Below are positions 11,456 through 22,807 of a stretch of DNA of 64,000 nucleotides, in pieces. The stretch comes from Kingdonia uniflora (Eukaryota > Streptophyta > Magnoliopsida > Ranunculales > Circaeasteraceae). Made by a program: the position numbers and the translations under genes. The DNA lies in assembly GCA_014058105.1 (NCBI GenBank), contig JACGCM010002885.1, positions 744,001 through 808,000 of the forward strand, read 5' to 3'. Positions within the stretch are counted from its first letter, which is position 1; the number at the start of each line of letters is the position of its first letter. The notes under the pieces were generated by a model, which ran no database searches, was not told the origin of the DNA, and worked only from the letters and a program-made list of their open reading frames with translations.

Positions 11456-11720
11456 CGTCAGCAGTGACACGTGTTGAGAACATGTGGCATGCTGATGTGG
11501 CAGAGACACGTGACAGGTACGTGTAGTGACATATGGCAGTCACCGACTGGTCACCAGACTGGTCATCAGAGTGATATGTGGTAGGTACATACGGGACATG
11601 TGTGGAACATGTGTGGCGGTCATGTACGGGGCACGTGTGACAGGCATGCGTGATACGTGTGGCAGACATACATGGTACATGTGGCAAAAATATGTGGAAG
11701 ACACGTGTACAAATCGTTTG
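11455..11720. repeat. Degenerate short-period repeat of CACGTG/ACATGTGG words
   Basis: Words such as ACGTGT, ACATGTGG, GGCAG and GGTACAT recur every 14-20 bp (GACACGTGACAGGTACGTG, GGACATGTGTGGAACATG). Both strands stay open by chance because of the repetition; the predicted peptides are low-complexity. The array contains many CACGTG (G-box) and ACATGT palindromes. Confidence 0.6.
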
Positions 11721-11915
11721 ACCGGGTCAATCCGGTAAACCCGGTCCAGGCCTTGACCCATACCGGTCCAAGAGGCATTTCCACCAATGCCTCAAGCGTG
11801 AAGCTGTCGAGGGAAGCATGAAATGGGAAACTTGTATTATAGTGTTCTTCTTTTATAATTTTAGAAGATGCGCATAAGACTGTCCAAAACTACAAAGCAC
11901 AAGACGAGCTCTCAA

Positions 11916-11928
11916 CTATCGCCGGTCA
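11916..11928. repeat. 5' target-site duplication of LINE Y
   Basis: CTATCGCCGGTCA lies just 5' of the LINE leader and matches CTATCACCGGTCA at 24,249-24,261 in 12 of 13 positions. The single difference (G/A in a CpG) fits deamination. Confidence 0.75.
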
Positions 11929-11929
11929 C

Positions 11930-14165
11930 AATTTGTTTTTTTCCCCTCTCGCTTTTCCCTCCTCTCACCCTCCTTCCTTGCAGCTACCCAGACTCCCTCT
12001 CCCATCTCAGCCATCCCACTACACCTCGCCATTTCCACTCTCTCTTCTCCAAACCACCCACAGTACTCCACCCAACCCATACATCCACAGCAATCTCTCC
12101 ACCAAAACCCTAAAATACCAAACTTGCTCCTTTCTATTCCAAGACTTTTGGGAACCCTAATACCCTACCCAAGTTTTTTGGACAACATTCCAACACACCG
12201 GATGCAGAACCCACTTATCTCTTCAACCAACTCGGAACAGACTTTATGGACGAGGCCGAACCCGAGGAGGGTACTCATTACCTTGACCGAGTCGGAGCTT
12301 TGACAGAAAGCCTTAGAGGATGTTCTACCCATGATCATATACCTATTCTTATGCTTGATAAAACACTATAGGAAGGTCTACAAAGTAGATGGAAACTCGC
12401 GGTAGCTTTCAAATCTATATCACCTAACATCAAGGAACAGGTCCTAATCGACAGAGTTACTAGAGAATGGTCAAAACTCATATCCCGCATCCCACCCATC
12501 TCCTACGAACAAGAATCAAAGGTTTTCATTACAAACTTCCACAACATTGAAGACCAACCCATTATCATGCAAACTCCCCTAGTGAACGTCTATGGGTACT
12601 CGCTACTGCAACATACCATGGACCCATTACTACACCAATCGGAAATATCGTTCCCCCGTTATTTATGTTGGGCTCAGCTGTACGGTCTCCCCTGTTGCCT
12701 CCTGGATAAACCCACTCTCGTGGTCATCGGGAACAAAATTGGTGAATTAGTTCGTGACGACTACAACCCAACGGAGGCCAGGCAGTTTAAAGCTAGCTTT
12801 GTCCGCATTCCTGTTAACCTTATAACAGACAAACCATTAGTTCTGACTATACCCGTATCAAGGCCGAACCAATATGGTGACGCTAGGATTACTATTAAAT
12901 ATGAACGCTTAGAAGGGTTTTGTCCATACTGTGGTATACTTATGCACTCGATTGCTAATTGCAAGCGTTTTGAAACCATTATGCACAAACACAATAGACT
13001 AAACATCACGATAAAGTTCGAATTCCTGTTTGGTTCGCATATTCAAATTAACACGCCCAAAAATATTCAAACCTCCCCGTTCAAGCACTTTTACGTCGGT
13101 AATACATCGAAACCTTATTGTCACAACACCTCCCCACACTGTGAGCAAGTTTTCTCGCCCTATCCACGCAATGCTGAACTGAGAGAGGAAGTAGGTGAGA
13201 TTATCAGACGAGCAGTTGGCCATTTCAATTATTGGAACCAACAAGGTCACCCTTTCCTACAGCCGGAATCTGGCCATGCAGACCGGAACTTTGCACATGA
13301 AGACTGGAACATCTGCGACGTAACTGGGTTTGAGCTACAACTACCGATAAGGGTCAAAGAGAAAAGGTCGTTTCCACATCAACCCATAACATCACTAGAC
13401 GGGGTCAGACCTTGGGAGATACAAAATCTAAACCTTTCCAAGATTTTTTGGGCGTCGACTTTGGGGGGGTGGGGACCACCAGAGAACTTCTCAAAGACTT
13501 TAACATTGTGAAAAACGGTCACATTACACTACTACAAGATTGTTCCCGAAGGGAGACCCATAAAAATCCTCTACTAGCCGTTCACTCGCCTGCAAAGGAT
13601 GCCCTAGGAAACGCGCTCAATATGGGTCCAAGTTTGAGGGAAACACATACTGACACCCACTCTGTTGACATCTCAACCCCATATGCAAACATCATTACTA
13701 ATAGGGACCACAACAAGGTGAGGCAAATTAGAGAGCAGTTCAAAACATATTTGGGCTCAAACGTTACTACATGGGACGTGGGCCTGCTTGATAACCAACA
13801 TTTGGCTCTTAAACAATTCATGGAATGCGGACGACCACAGTTGGGTGGGCTTTCCCCTTGTACTGATATTATGCAGACCCAAAAATCAAACGTTTGCAAA
13901 CCCACCCCGATTAGACCGATCGGACCGAAGCGTCACCAACATCCAGCCAACACCCACTACTGCTTTTTGGCGGGCATGTCTGTCGGAGCATCATCTAGTA
14001 AAGAAAAGCTGATAAATCCCCTTGAATCCGAGTCTGACACCATGCCCTTAGAAGTTGGATTCTCCTCGGACGAAAGCTCGGGTTGGCACACACCGAGCCA
14101 CCAGGACTTTTTTGGATCAGACATTGACCCGAACATGGGGAACAACAACATGATAGGCATGAAAA
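11930..14165 (+). pseudogene. LINE Y, 5'UTR and ORF1 (gag-like, CCHC zinc knuckle), broken
   Basis: A pyrimidine-rich leader is followed by a coding frame from about 12,195. ORF1 shows LMLDKTL then a stop at about 12,368 where the second copy (X) has Trp, an open frame 12,567-13,511 (SEISFPRYLCWAQLYGLP) and a CCHC knuckle CPYCGILMHSIANC (CX2CX4HX4C) near 12,931. A frame change at about 13,412 leads into MGDTKSKPFQDFLGVDFG, which runs to about 14,165. This is the nucleic-acid-binding ORF1 protein of plant L1-type elements. The frame change is shared with copy X. Homology to X stops at about 14,165. Confidence 0.82.
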
Positions 14166-16465
14166 ATAGTTATTTTTCCTTCAATTTATATTATCTAGGA
14201 CTTTATTTTATGTTTCACTGAGCCTAATTGAAGTATATTTGACTATTGCAGGTAATAAGACAATTGCAACCAAGCCCGGCCTGAAAGCCCAACTTTTACA
14301 AGCTAAAAAATACTGCTGGAGATGTCCTAGTGAAGATAAAGTGTCAAGAGTTGTTAGACTTGGTAGTCAAGACCTGGCTAAAATATCACCACAAAATCAG
14401 AGTAGTTGAGAGTTGGGAGGAGACTTTTTTAGGGATAAAGATAGAGTTGTAGAGTTCATTTTTTTCTCTCTAGAACCACCGTAGCTTTCTTCTAGAGAAT
14501 TGTATTATTTTATGGAATATATTGGGAAATCTATTGGAATAAATTAATATAAGTGTTTTTATCAATAAAGTTCATCTTTATAATCTCTATTTACTAGATT
14601 TGATATAAGAATTCATGATTTTGATATATGCATCCCTGAAGAACGACAACCCTAACTTATATTACAACACCCAATTTGATACGGTCTATCAAATGGCGTC
14701 GTTGTCGGGGATGCAATCGATTTTAAAATCGTGTTTCTGTTATTAAATTATTATTTCGTTTGATAATTGATTAAAATTAGGTTACTATTAGTCGTATTTA
14801 GTTATTCATTTTTGTTTCCGTTTACATTTGAAAGGTATTTTTCTTCTTCTTTGTTTTACTGTGTAGGTTAAGAAAAGGAAGCCAAATTGTGAAGTTCGTG
14901 AAGTAGAGAAAGGGTTGAATACGTCAGCAGTTTGGAGAAGAGCAATTTCATTTCTTCTGTGACTACCAAATTATCTAAACTCTCAAAAAAAAAACTCCCA
15001 CAAAAACACCGACTCTCCCTATCTCTCAAAACCTCATCTCATCTCTCTCTAACACCGACTCTCTCTCCAGAATCTTTACCGAAACCCTAATTGGGATTCA
15101 ATTTTATCAACAATCGATTTAAGCAAGGATTCAAGGTCTGAAATTTGATTTGGGGATTTTAGGGTTTTTTTCCCATAGCTTGATTCATCAATTGGCAATT
15201 GAGTTTTGGTGGTGTCTCTATCTCTGTCTCTGTGGTTGGATTTCACGATTTGGGGTTCTGTTGTTTGTTTCGATTTTGCTGTTGTTTGTTTTGCTTCGAT
15301 TTACAGTTGTTTGCTTTGCAATCTCTCTATTTCTCTTTCCTTTGCAATTAGGGTTCCAATTTCATATATGGGTTTCGATTTATAGTTGTCCAAGATCGAT
15401 TGAAGTTCTCAATTTAATCGATGGTTTTTGATTAAATGTTTATGATTGGTCTATGATTGAAGTTACTCCGTCTTAGTACCGTGAAACAGGTGATCAAAAG
15501 CAGCCTCTCAAAATAGGTGATTGGTCTGTGATTGACTCCATCTACTCCTCAAAACAACAGACTCTCAAAATAGATGAACTCGGCTAGTTCTTCATTGATT
15601 TGAATTTTGTTTGGTCGGATTGGCACTTCGGTTAATTTTGCGATGATATTTAACTTGTGATTCGTGTTTTAGACTGATTGAAGTTCTGTGATTGAAATAT
15701 GTGAATTGAGGCTGTTGTTAACGGTTTTTGCTATTACAGAAGAATCTAGCGTGACGTTGATTTTCTGCTGATTTGGGTTCAGTTGTTGATTACTGCTGAA
15801 TCCTTGAAGCTTGGTAACCGTGATTCTGATTGTGTTTGTGACGGGTAAATCGTATCAAAATTTACTTTGTTTACTCTGTTACAAGTTTATTTTGTTTATG
15901 GGTTTCCATTTTTGATTAATTTATCACTTTTCTGCTACAGTAGTTTACTTTTGGTTTTACCTTATTTCAGGGTTTCTATTTTTGAATTATTTTATTGAAA
16001 TTGTGAGTTAAAGTTTAAATGTTGTGTTATTTTGTTATTTGATCAGGGGTAGTCATCATCATGTTCATCGCCATACAACTTCTTTTGTATAACTTTGTTT
16101 GTATCCAACAAGTATTATAGAGCTTGTTCTTGCGAAGAACAAGTCGAGTCAAACAACTGTTATTTAAAAGCTTTACCTATGTATTCCTCTAGTAGGAACG
16201 ACGGTATCTTTTACTCGATCTAGACAGTTGGGTAGCATTTATGCTACATACTTGGTTTACGAACACAGACATACATAAGTACTATTTTTTCAAGTTATTG
16301 AAGGAGATGGACATGGTTGATTAAAGCTAAGCGACAAAGCTAACATCAAAGAAAAGCAACAAAGCCAAGAAGACTTCTAGCTGTTTAAATTTTTATGTAT
16401 TTTTAGTATCGTAAGGATTGAGAAAATGTTTATGTAAAGTTTAATAGAAAACAAGTCTGGAGCTA
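14166..16465 (+). mobile_element. Remnant with R/U5-like region and tRNA-Asp-type primer site
   Basis: Replaces the part of a LINE expected between ORF1 and the ORF2 C-terminus. A polyadenylation-like region (AATAAAGTTCATC near 14,565) and an LTR-like 3' end (GATACGGTCTATCA) precede the primer-site-like motif at 14,694. Downstream is a pyrimidine-rich leader (about 14,990-15,080) and AT-rich non-coding sequence, with no gag or pol. A non-autonomous LTR element (LARD or TRIM type) or a chimaera would fit. I could not find a second LTR before LINE sequence resumes at 16,466. Confidence 0.5.
14694..14713 (+). other. Primer-binding-site-like motif (tRNA-Asp type)
   Basis: TGGCGTCGTTGTCGGGGA differs from the plant gypsy primer site TGGCGCCGTTGCCGGGGA (as I recall it) by two C-to-T changes, both at CpG positions. 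Confidence 0.6.
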
Positions 16466-17164
16466 GGAACGATCTTGACACCACAATACTTTGGAGCATG
16501 ATTGGCGCCAACATGTACGTCATCTGGATTAACCGAAATGAGCTCATTTTCAACAAAGTCAAACCTAACCCGCCAAAGGCTATCAAGATTTCCATGAGCT
16601 ATTTCCTACATCCCCCTCACATCACCACTACGGCTCATAGACCCACCAACATGGCCCTTCCACAAGTTCATGATGGGTAGCATGTTATCACAGTGGATGC
16701 ATCTTAGGTACAAAAGGAATTACTGGGGGGAATGGGTTTTATTATTAAATCTCATAGCTCTGTGATTTCTTGTGCAGGCTTCGACTCTGTCAGAGCAGTG
16801 GATCCAGAAGAGGCAGAAGCGCTCGCATTGATCAGGAGAATGAAAGTAGTACTCTAGGTTGCCCTAAAACGGGTGCTGCTTCTGACCGTAACTGCCTGGT
16901 TAAAGCTTTTGAGACACGCTCAGATGACCTATCATGGGGAGCTCTGACCCTAGCTCCAGACTTGTTTTCTCTCTCATCCCTCTTTGTCAAATTTTGCTTT
17001 AAATACATTAACCGATCTTATAATTTTGAGGCACACGCTTTAGCCAAACAGGATGTCCACTCCCCCTCAACTTTTTGTTTAATGCCGTTGGAGGCATCAA
17101 AGCTATTGAACTCTGTTATTTTTATTAATGTTTAATATTTTTCTACTCTTATGCTTAAAAAAAA
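16466..17164 (+). pseudogene. LINE X, 3' end of ORF2 (RNase H domain) and A-tail
   Basis: From AGGAACGATCTTGACACC onward the sequence parallels 23,539-24,247 of LINE Y. Recognisable parts are NMYVIWINRNELIFNKVKPN, and later LSWGALTLAPDLFSLSSLF with YINRSYNFEAHALAKQ, the C-terminal RNase H (RVT_3-like) domain of plant LINEs. A frameshift near 16,770 and a stop at 16,678 break it. It ends in eight A (17,157-17,164), the typical LINE tail, followed directly by the 15-bp sequence that reappears inverted at 19,998. Confidence 0.82.
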
Positions 17165-17178
17165 TGCTACGGCTGACT
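17164..17178 (+). repeat. Target-site duplication of LINE X, 3' copy
   Basis: ATGCTACGGCTGACT begins at the last A of the LINE X tail. Its exact reverse complement lies at 19,998-20,012, immediately outside the 5' end of the inverted ORF1 copy. Confidence 0.7.
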
Positions 17179-17785
17179 TTGTGGTGGGTTTTCAGGAAAG
17201 ATCTCTTAGATTGAAGCCGAGAGCGAATTTTTCAGAAGTGTAGGGGGATGGAAGTTCAATCCAAAAGGCTTTGGATAGAAGGGATGGCTCGAGCGACTCT
17301 AACGACAGAACGTTTGACCCTTTCTATGCTTATGTTTGTAAGACAAAGTGCAAGTTGGGAGGGATGTTGCATCCATTTGACCAATTGAGTTATCCTCCCC
17401 CATCTGCGAGTGTATCTTTTATGTAAACTCGTCAAGGTAGTTGTACACCTAAGGTCTCTGAGGGATTTAAATTGTCTATCTGTGCTGAAGCTACGAAATT
17501 TTGGTATACGTTGAAAATTGAGTACAGTTTTAGGTTTTATGTCGTCGACCTCTTTTGAATCTGGGTGAGGCCTCCAGTGTCTAGTTTATGGGGGTTTGAA
17601 CCGCCACCATTCAAAAATTCCGTCCAAATTATCAACAATATATTTGTACGGCATTTTAATAGAAACATATTTATGGAAGGTAAAAACGCAATGAGCAAAA
17701 TTTGGTGATATTTTGCACACCTTTGCGGGGAGACCTGAGTCCCCCATACCTTCCTAAGTATTGCATGATAAGAGAAAGGAGCATT
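17179..17785. other. Unrecognised segment between the two LINE X halves
   Basis: No LINE homology seen. On + a weak coding-like run (KTKCKLGGMLHPFDQLSYPP near 17,340-17,400) is broken by stops. Under the inversion model this is sequence that belonged to LINE Y or to an earlier insertion in it. Confidence 0.35.
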
Positions 17786-19997
17786 TGAGATTGCCAGTTC
17801 TGGTGGTGTTCTTGTTCCCCCTGCTCGGGTCGAGGTCTGATCCAAAAAAGTCATGGTGGCTCGGTGTGTGCCAACCCGAGCATTCGTCCGAGGAGAATCC
17901 GACTTCTAAGGGCATGTTGTCAGACTCGGATTTAAGAAGCTTTATCATCTTTTCCTTACTGGATGATGCTCCAGCAGACATGCCCGTTGGAAAGCAGTAG
18001 TGGGTGTTGGCTGGACGTTGGTGACGCTTCGGTCCGATCGGTCTAGTCGGGGTGGGTTTGCAAACATTTGATTTTTAGGTCTGTAAAATATCAGTACAAG
18101 GGGAAATCCCACCCAACTTTGGTCGTCCGCATTCCCTGAATTTTTTAAGAGCCAAGCGTTGGTTATCAAGCAGGCTCACATCCCATGTAGTAACATTTGA
18201 GCCCAAATATGTTTTGAACTGGTCTCCAATTTCCTTACCTTGTTGTGGTCCCTACCAGTAATGATGTTTGCATATGAGGTTGAGATGTCAGCAGAGTGGG
18301 TGTCAGTATGTGTTCCCCTCAAACCCAGACCCAGATTGAGTGTGTTTCCCAGGGCATCCTTTGCAGGTGAGTGAATGGCTAGTAGAAGATTTTTATGGGT
18401 CCCCCTTCGGGAACAATCTTGTAGTAGTTTAATGTGATCATTTGTCACAGTGTCAAAGTCTTTGAGAAGCTCTCTGGCGGTTCCCACCCCCGCAAAGTCG
18501 ACGCCCAAAAAATCTTGGAAAGGTCTAAATTTTGTATCTCCCAAGGTCTGACCCCGTCTAGTGATGTTATAGGTTGATGTGGAAACGGCCTTGTCTCTCT
18601 AATCCTTATCAATATATGTTGTAGCTCAAACCCAGTTACATCACTGATGTTCCGATCCTCATGTGCAAAGTTTTGGTCTGCATGGCCGGATTTTGACTGC
18701 AGGAAAGGGTGACCTTGTTGGTTCTAAGAATTGAAATGGTCAATTGCTCGTCTAATAATCTCACCTACTTCCTCTCTCGGTTCAGCATTGCATGAATAGG
18801 GCGAGTAAACTTGTTCACGGTGTGGGGAGGTGCTGTGACAATAAGGTTTCGATGTATTACCGGCGTAAAAGTTCTTGAACGGGGAGGTTTAAATATTTTT
18901 GGGCGGGTTAACTTGAATATGCGAACCAAACAGGAATTCGAACTTTGTCATGATGTTTAGTCGGTTGTGTTCGTGCATAATGGTTTCAAAACTCTTGCAA
19001 TTAGAAATCGAGTGCGTAAGTATACCACAGTGTGGACAAAACCCTTCTAAGCGCTCATATTTAATAGTAATCCTAGCGTCACCATATTGGTTCGACCTCG
19101 ATACGGGTATAGTCAGAACTAATGGTTTGTCTCTTATAAGGTTAACAAGAATGCGGATAAAGCTAGCTTTAGACTGCCCGGCCTCCGTTGGGTTGTAGCG
19201 TCACGAACGAATTCACCAATTTTGTTCCCGATGATCGCGAGAGTGGGTTTATCCAGGAGGCAACAGGGGAGACCGTACAGCTAAACCCAACATAAATAAC
19301 GGGGGAACGATATTTCTGATTGGTGTAGTAATGGATCCACGGTATGTTGCAGTAGCGAGTACCCATAGACGTTCACTAGGGGAGTTTGCATGATATTGCG
19401 TTGGTCTTCAATGTTGCGGAAGTTTGTAATGAAAACCTTTGATTCTTGTTCGTAGGAGATGGGTGGGATGCGGGATATGAGTTTTGACCATTCTCGAGTA
19501 ACTCCGTCAATTAGGACATGTTCCTTGATGTTAGGTGATATAGATTTGAAAGCTACCGCGAGTTTCCATCTACTTTGGAGACCTTCCCATAGCGTTTTAT
19601 CAAGCATAAGAATAGGTATAGGATCATGGGTGGAGCATTCTCTAAGGCTTTCTGTCAAAACTCCGACTCATTCAAGGTAATGAGTACCCTCCTCGGGTTT
19701 GACCACGTCCATAAAGTTTGTTCCGAGTTGGTCGGAGAGAGAAGTGGGTTCTGCACCCGGTGTGTGGAGATGTTGTCCAAAAAACTTAGATAGGGTATTA
19801 GGGTTCCCAAAAGTCTTGGAATAGAAAGGAGCAAGTTTAGTATTTTAGGGTTTTGGTGGAGAGATTGTTATGGGCGGTTTGGAGAAGAAAGTGAGTGGAA
19901 ATGGCGAGGTGTAGTGGGATGGCTGAGATGGGAGAGAGAGTCTAGGTAGCTGCATGGAAGGAGGGTGAGAGGAGGGAAAATGAGAGGGGATGAAGGG
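17786..19997 (-). pseudogene. LINE X, inverted 5'UTR and ORF1
   Basis: The minus strand repeats the ORF1 of 11,930-14,165: LMLDKTLWEGLQSRWKLAV near 19,600, SEISFPRYLCW, the CCHC knuckle region near 19,010-19,050, MGDTKFRPFQDFLGVDF at 18,544, and ASSSKEKMIKLLKSESD near 17,950. It keeps Trp where Y has a stop, but has its own stops and frame changes. The pyrimidine-rich leader ends near 19,997 against the 15-bp sequence AGTCAGCCGTAGCAT. Similarity to copy Y is high along its whole length, by eye roughly nine bases in ten. Confidence 0.82.
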
Positions 19998-20012
19998 AGT
20001 CAGCCGTAGCAT
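19998..20012 (-). repeat. Target-site duplication of LINE X, 5' copy (inverted)
   Basis: Exact reverse complement of 17,164-17,178, located at the outer edge of the inverted LINE leader. Confidence 0.7.
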
Positions 20013-20095
20013 CATTCACGCAAAAAAATAATATTTTTAGACAAACTAGACTCTAAGCAAACGTAAGCGGGCCCGACACCGACCCTCGGTTTCAA

Positions 20096-20980
20096 ATGAT
20101 TGTGCTCTCCTGGAACTGTAGGGGGGAGCGGAAAGGCATCCACCCTTTGAGAGCTTCTCTCTCACCCAAAAAAATTGAACCCCGACATCAACTTCATCTC
20201 AAGGCTACCAGCACATAAGTCATGCGTAAGCTCAACATTCTGGGAGTCACCCACTCCCTTACTGTTAATGTGACTGACAGCCACATGGGAGGGCTTTGGC
20301 TGGCCTGGAATCACAATATTAAGCTCTATATTCTCTCCTCGTCACCCAGTGGTATTGATGCTCTCATTCAATCCTCCACTACTCACACCAGCCATGGCCT
20401 CCACTCAGATCATTGGATGTGCTCCTTTACGTACGACCCCCCTGAAGCTCAGAATCGAGTCATATACTGGAACGCTATTGGCGAACTAGCCCAAACCATG
20501 CCTATCCCTTGGATTATCTTGGGCGACCTTAACTACATTACGTTCCCATAGGACAAGTTTGGGCAAAAACCTTATGATAATACGACACCTAACCCTTTCA
20601 AAAAATTAATCTTTAACGTTGCCATGGTAGATCTAGGCTTCTCGGGTGTCCCTTTTACCTGGTTTAACAAAAGGAAATGCAGGGATCTGGTCAAGCAACG
20701 TCTGGATCGTGCCTTAGCTTCCGCTTCCTGGCACACCACCTTCCCCGATGCCATCATCAAGAACATTCCTATTATCAGCTCGGACCATGGCCCTATTTTT
20801 CTTAACACTAAACCTAGATCTCGCCAACTTCCTAAACAATTCCATTTCCAATCACTATGGACTAAGCACCCTGACTGGCACAAGATCATTAAATCGGCCT
20901 GGAGTAAAGACCAAATTGAATCTCGGCCCCTTCGCCTTTGTAGGAAACTCAGACATACCAAACAAGAACTGTCTGGGTAG
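20096..20980 (+). pseudogene. LINE Y ORF2, endonuclease domain (broken)
   Basis: The start reads MIVLSWNCRG, the canonical beginning of a plant L1-type APE endonuclease. A frameshift and stop follow within about 125 bases. The frame resumes at 20,222 with MGGLWLAWNHNIKLYILSSS and ends WIILGDLNYITFP before a stop at 20,550, then continues MVDLGFSGVPFTWFNKRKC and IISSDHGPIFL. The catalytic or metal-site motifs GDLN and SDHGP are recognisable. In an active LINE this domain nicks the target to prime reverse transcription. Confidence 0.85.
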
Positions 20981-21059
20981 AACAAAAAGGCGTTCAACTG
21001 CACCCCCAGACGGATCCAAACCCTTAGAGACCAAATCCTCGCCATCTAGAAGGAGCCTA

Positions 21060-22745
21060 CAGCTGATAGTAATACTAAAATCGAACTAGACCTTCAAAAA
21101 GAGTTGGAAATTACCCTAGACCAAGAAGAAACCCTTTGGAGAGACAAATCCCGAGAAACGTGGCTTAGATAAGGGGACCGTAACACCAAGTTCTTCAACA
21201 TCTCCACTATCTGTCGTAGAAAAAAGAACGAAATCATAAAGATTAAAAAATAGGATGGCACCTGGGCTCACGAGCGGGCCAATATAGAAAATGCCTTCGT
21301 TGACTTCTACAAGGACATTTTCTCTTTATCCTATCCTATCCTTAAGATCCACGACCTCAACATCATAGAGCAACTGATCACGGACGACGACAACATTCAG
21401 CTCACCAAAGACCCAACTATGGAAGATGTGAAGGAGGTTCTCTTTGCTATGAACCCGAACAATTCTCCAGGGCCAGACGGTTTCACCTCCCTTTTCTACC
21501 AAAAATCTTGGGACATCGTTAAAGAGGACCTTTACCAAGCTACGCTCGCATTCTTCCAATCTGGCCATCTCCTTACGGAATACAACCATATAAATATCAC
21601 GCTTATCCTAAAAACCCAGAGCCCGGACAGCCCAGAAAAATTCGGCCCGATCAGCCTCTGCAATGTTAAGCTCAAGATCATTACAAAAATTCTGGCGGGC
21701 CGTCTCAAACCTCTCCTGAACAAGATCATATCACCAGCCTAGAACGCTTTCATCCCTGGACGGCAGATCTTTGATAATATCATTATGGCCCATGAGATCA
21801 TCTCCTCCCTTAAGAAGAAAAAGGGGCCAGTGGGCTCCATGACAGACAAGCTTGACCTTAGTAAAGCTTTTGACAGAGTAGAATGGGGTTTTCTAGGGGA
21901 CACTCTCAAAGCCATGGGATTCTACGACAAATGGTGCTACTGGATCCATCAATGCATCTCCACTACCGCTCTCTCCTTTAACCTCAATGGTACCCTCTAT
22001 GGTTTCCTCAAACCAGGATGAGGCATCCGTCAAGGAGACCCTCTCTCCCCTGTTCTTTTCCTCATCTGCTCTGAGGTCCTTTCAAGAATCCTACTCAAGG
22101 CTGAGCTCAACAGGGAAATACATGGCATTAAGATGGCCAGAGGAGGCACTCCTATCTCCTACCTCCTTTTTGTCAACGACAGCTTTATCTTCTACAAAGC
22201 ATCCCTGAAGGAAGCAGGAGCCCTCCAAGATGCCATGGATACTTTTAAGAACGCATCCGGCCAAGCTATTAACCTCAACAAATCCTGCATCCTCTTCAGC
22301 AAGAACAGCTATCGCAGACACCACAAAATTATTCAAACAATTCTCCACATTAAGAAAGACTCTGCAAGTGAGAAATACTTGGGAGCACCTTTGATCTTTG
22401 ACATATCAAAGAGTCTGAATTTCAAAGATATTATTACTAGAGTATCTCAACGCATTGAAGGCTGGAAAGCTAGAAACCTTTCCCAAGCAGGCTGACTCAC
22501 CCTTATTAAAGTTGTTAACTCAGCAATACCATCCTTTCTCATGTCCATATTCCCTTTTCCTATCAAAATTTGTAAAAAACTAGACTCCATAAACGCCAAA
22601 TTCCTTTGGGGAACCAACAGCTTAGGTAAGGCCAATCCTCATCTCATTAGCTGGAAGATGACCTGCCAAAAACATAAAAATGATGGTTTGGGCACCCGTA
22701 CTGCCCAAAACCACAACCAGGCCATGCTGGTAAAGCTTTTCTAGA
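21060..22745 (+). pseudogene. LINE Y ORF2, reverse transcriptase domain (catalytic box altered)
   Basis: The order of blocks is MNPNNSPGPDGFTSLFYQKSW (about 21,449-21,511), ISLCNVKLKIITKILAGRL, FIPGRQIFDNI after a stop at 21,740, DKLDLSKAFDRVEW, GIRQGDPLSPVLFLIC after a stop at 22,019, then SYLLFVNDSFIF at about 22,158-22,193. The last is the FADD box with the first Asp replaced by Asn (GAC to AAC), which alone should abolish polymerisation. The thumb region continues to about 22,745. Order and motifs are those of a plant L1-clade LINE. Confidence 0.88.
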
Positions 22746-22807
22746 GGGTCATGAAAGAACCTGGCAAACCTTGGGCCCACAACATGAAGTAACGTTACTC
22801 TTCTAAG

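Noticed and set aside
11418..11761. ORFs on both strands rich in His/Thr/Met
   Set aside because: Both strands are open because of the CACGTG/ACATGT repetition; low-complexity products.
15150..15431. Hydrophobic 93-residue ORF on +
   Set aside because: Composed of TTTG/GGTTT-rich leader or intron-like sequence; residue bias from T-richness, no homologous pattern.
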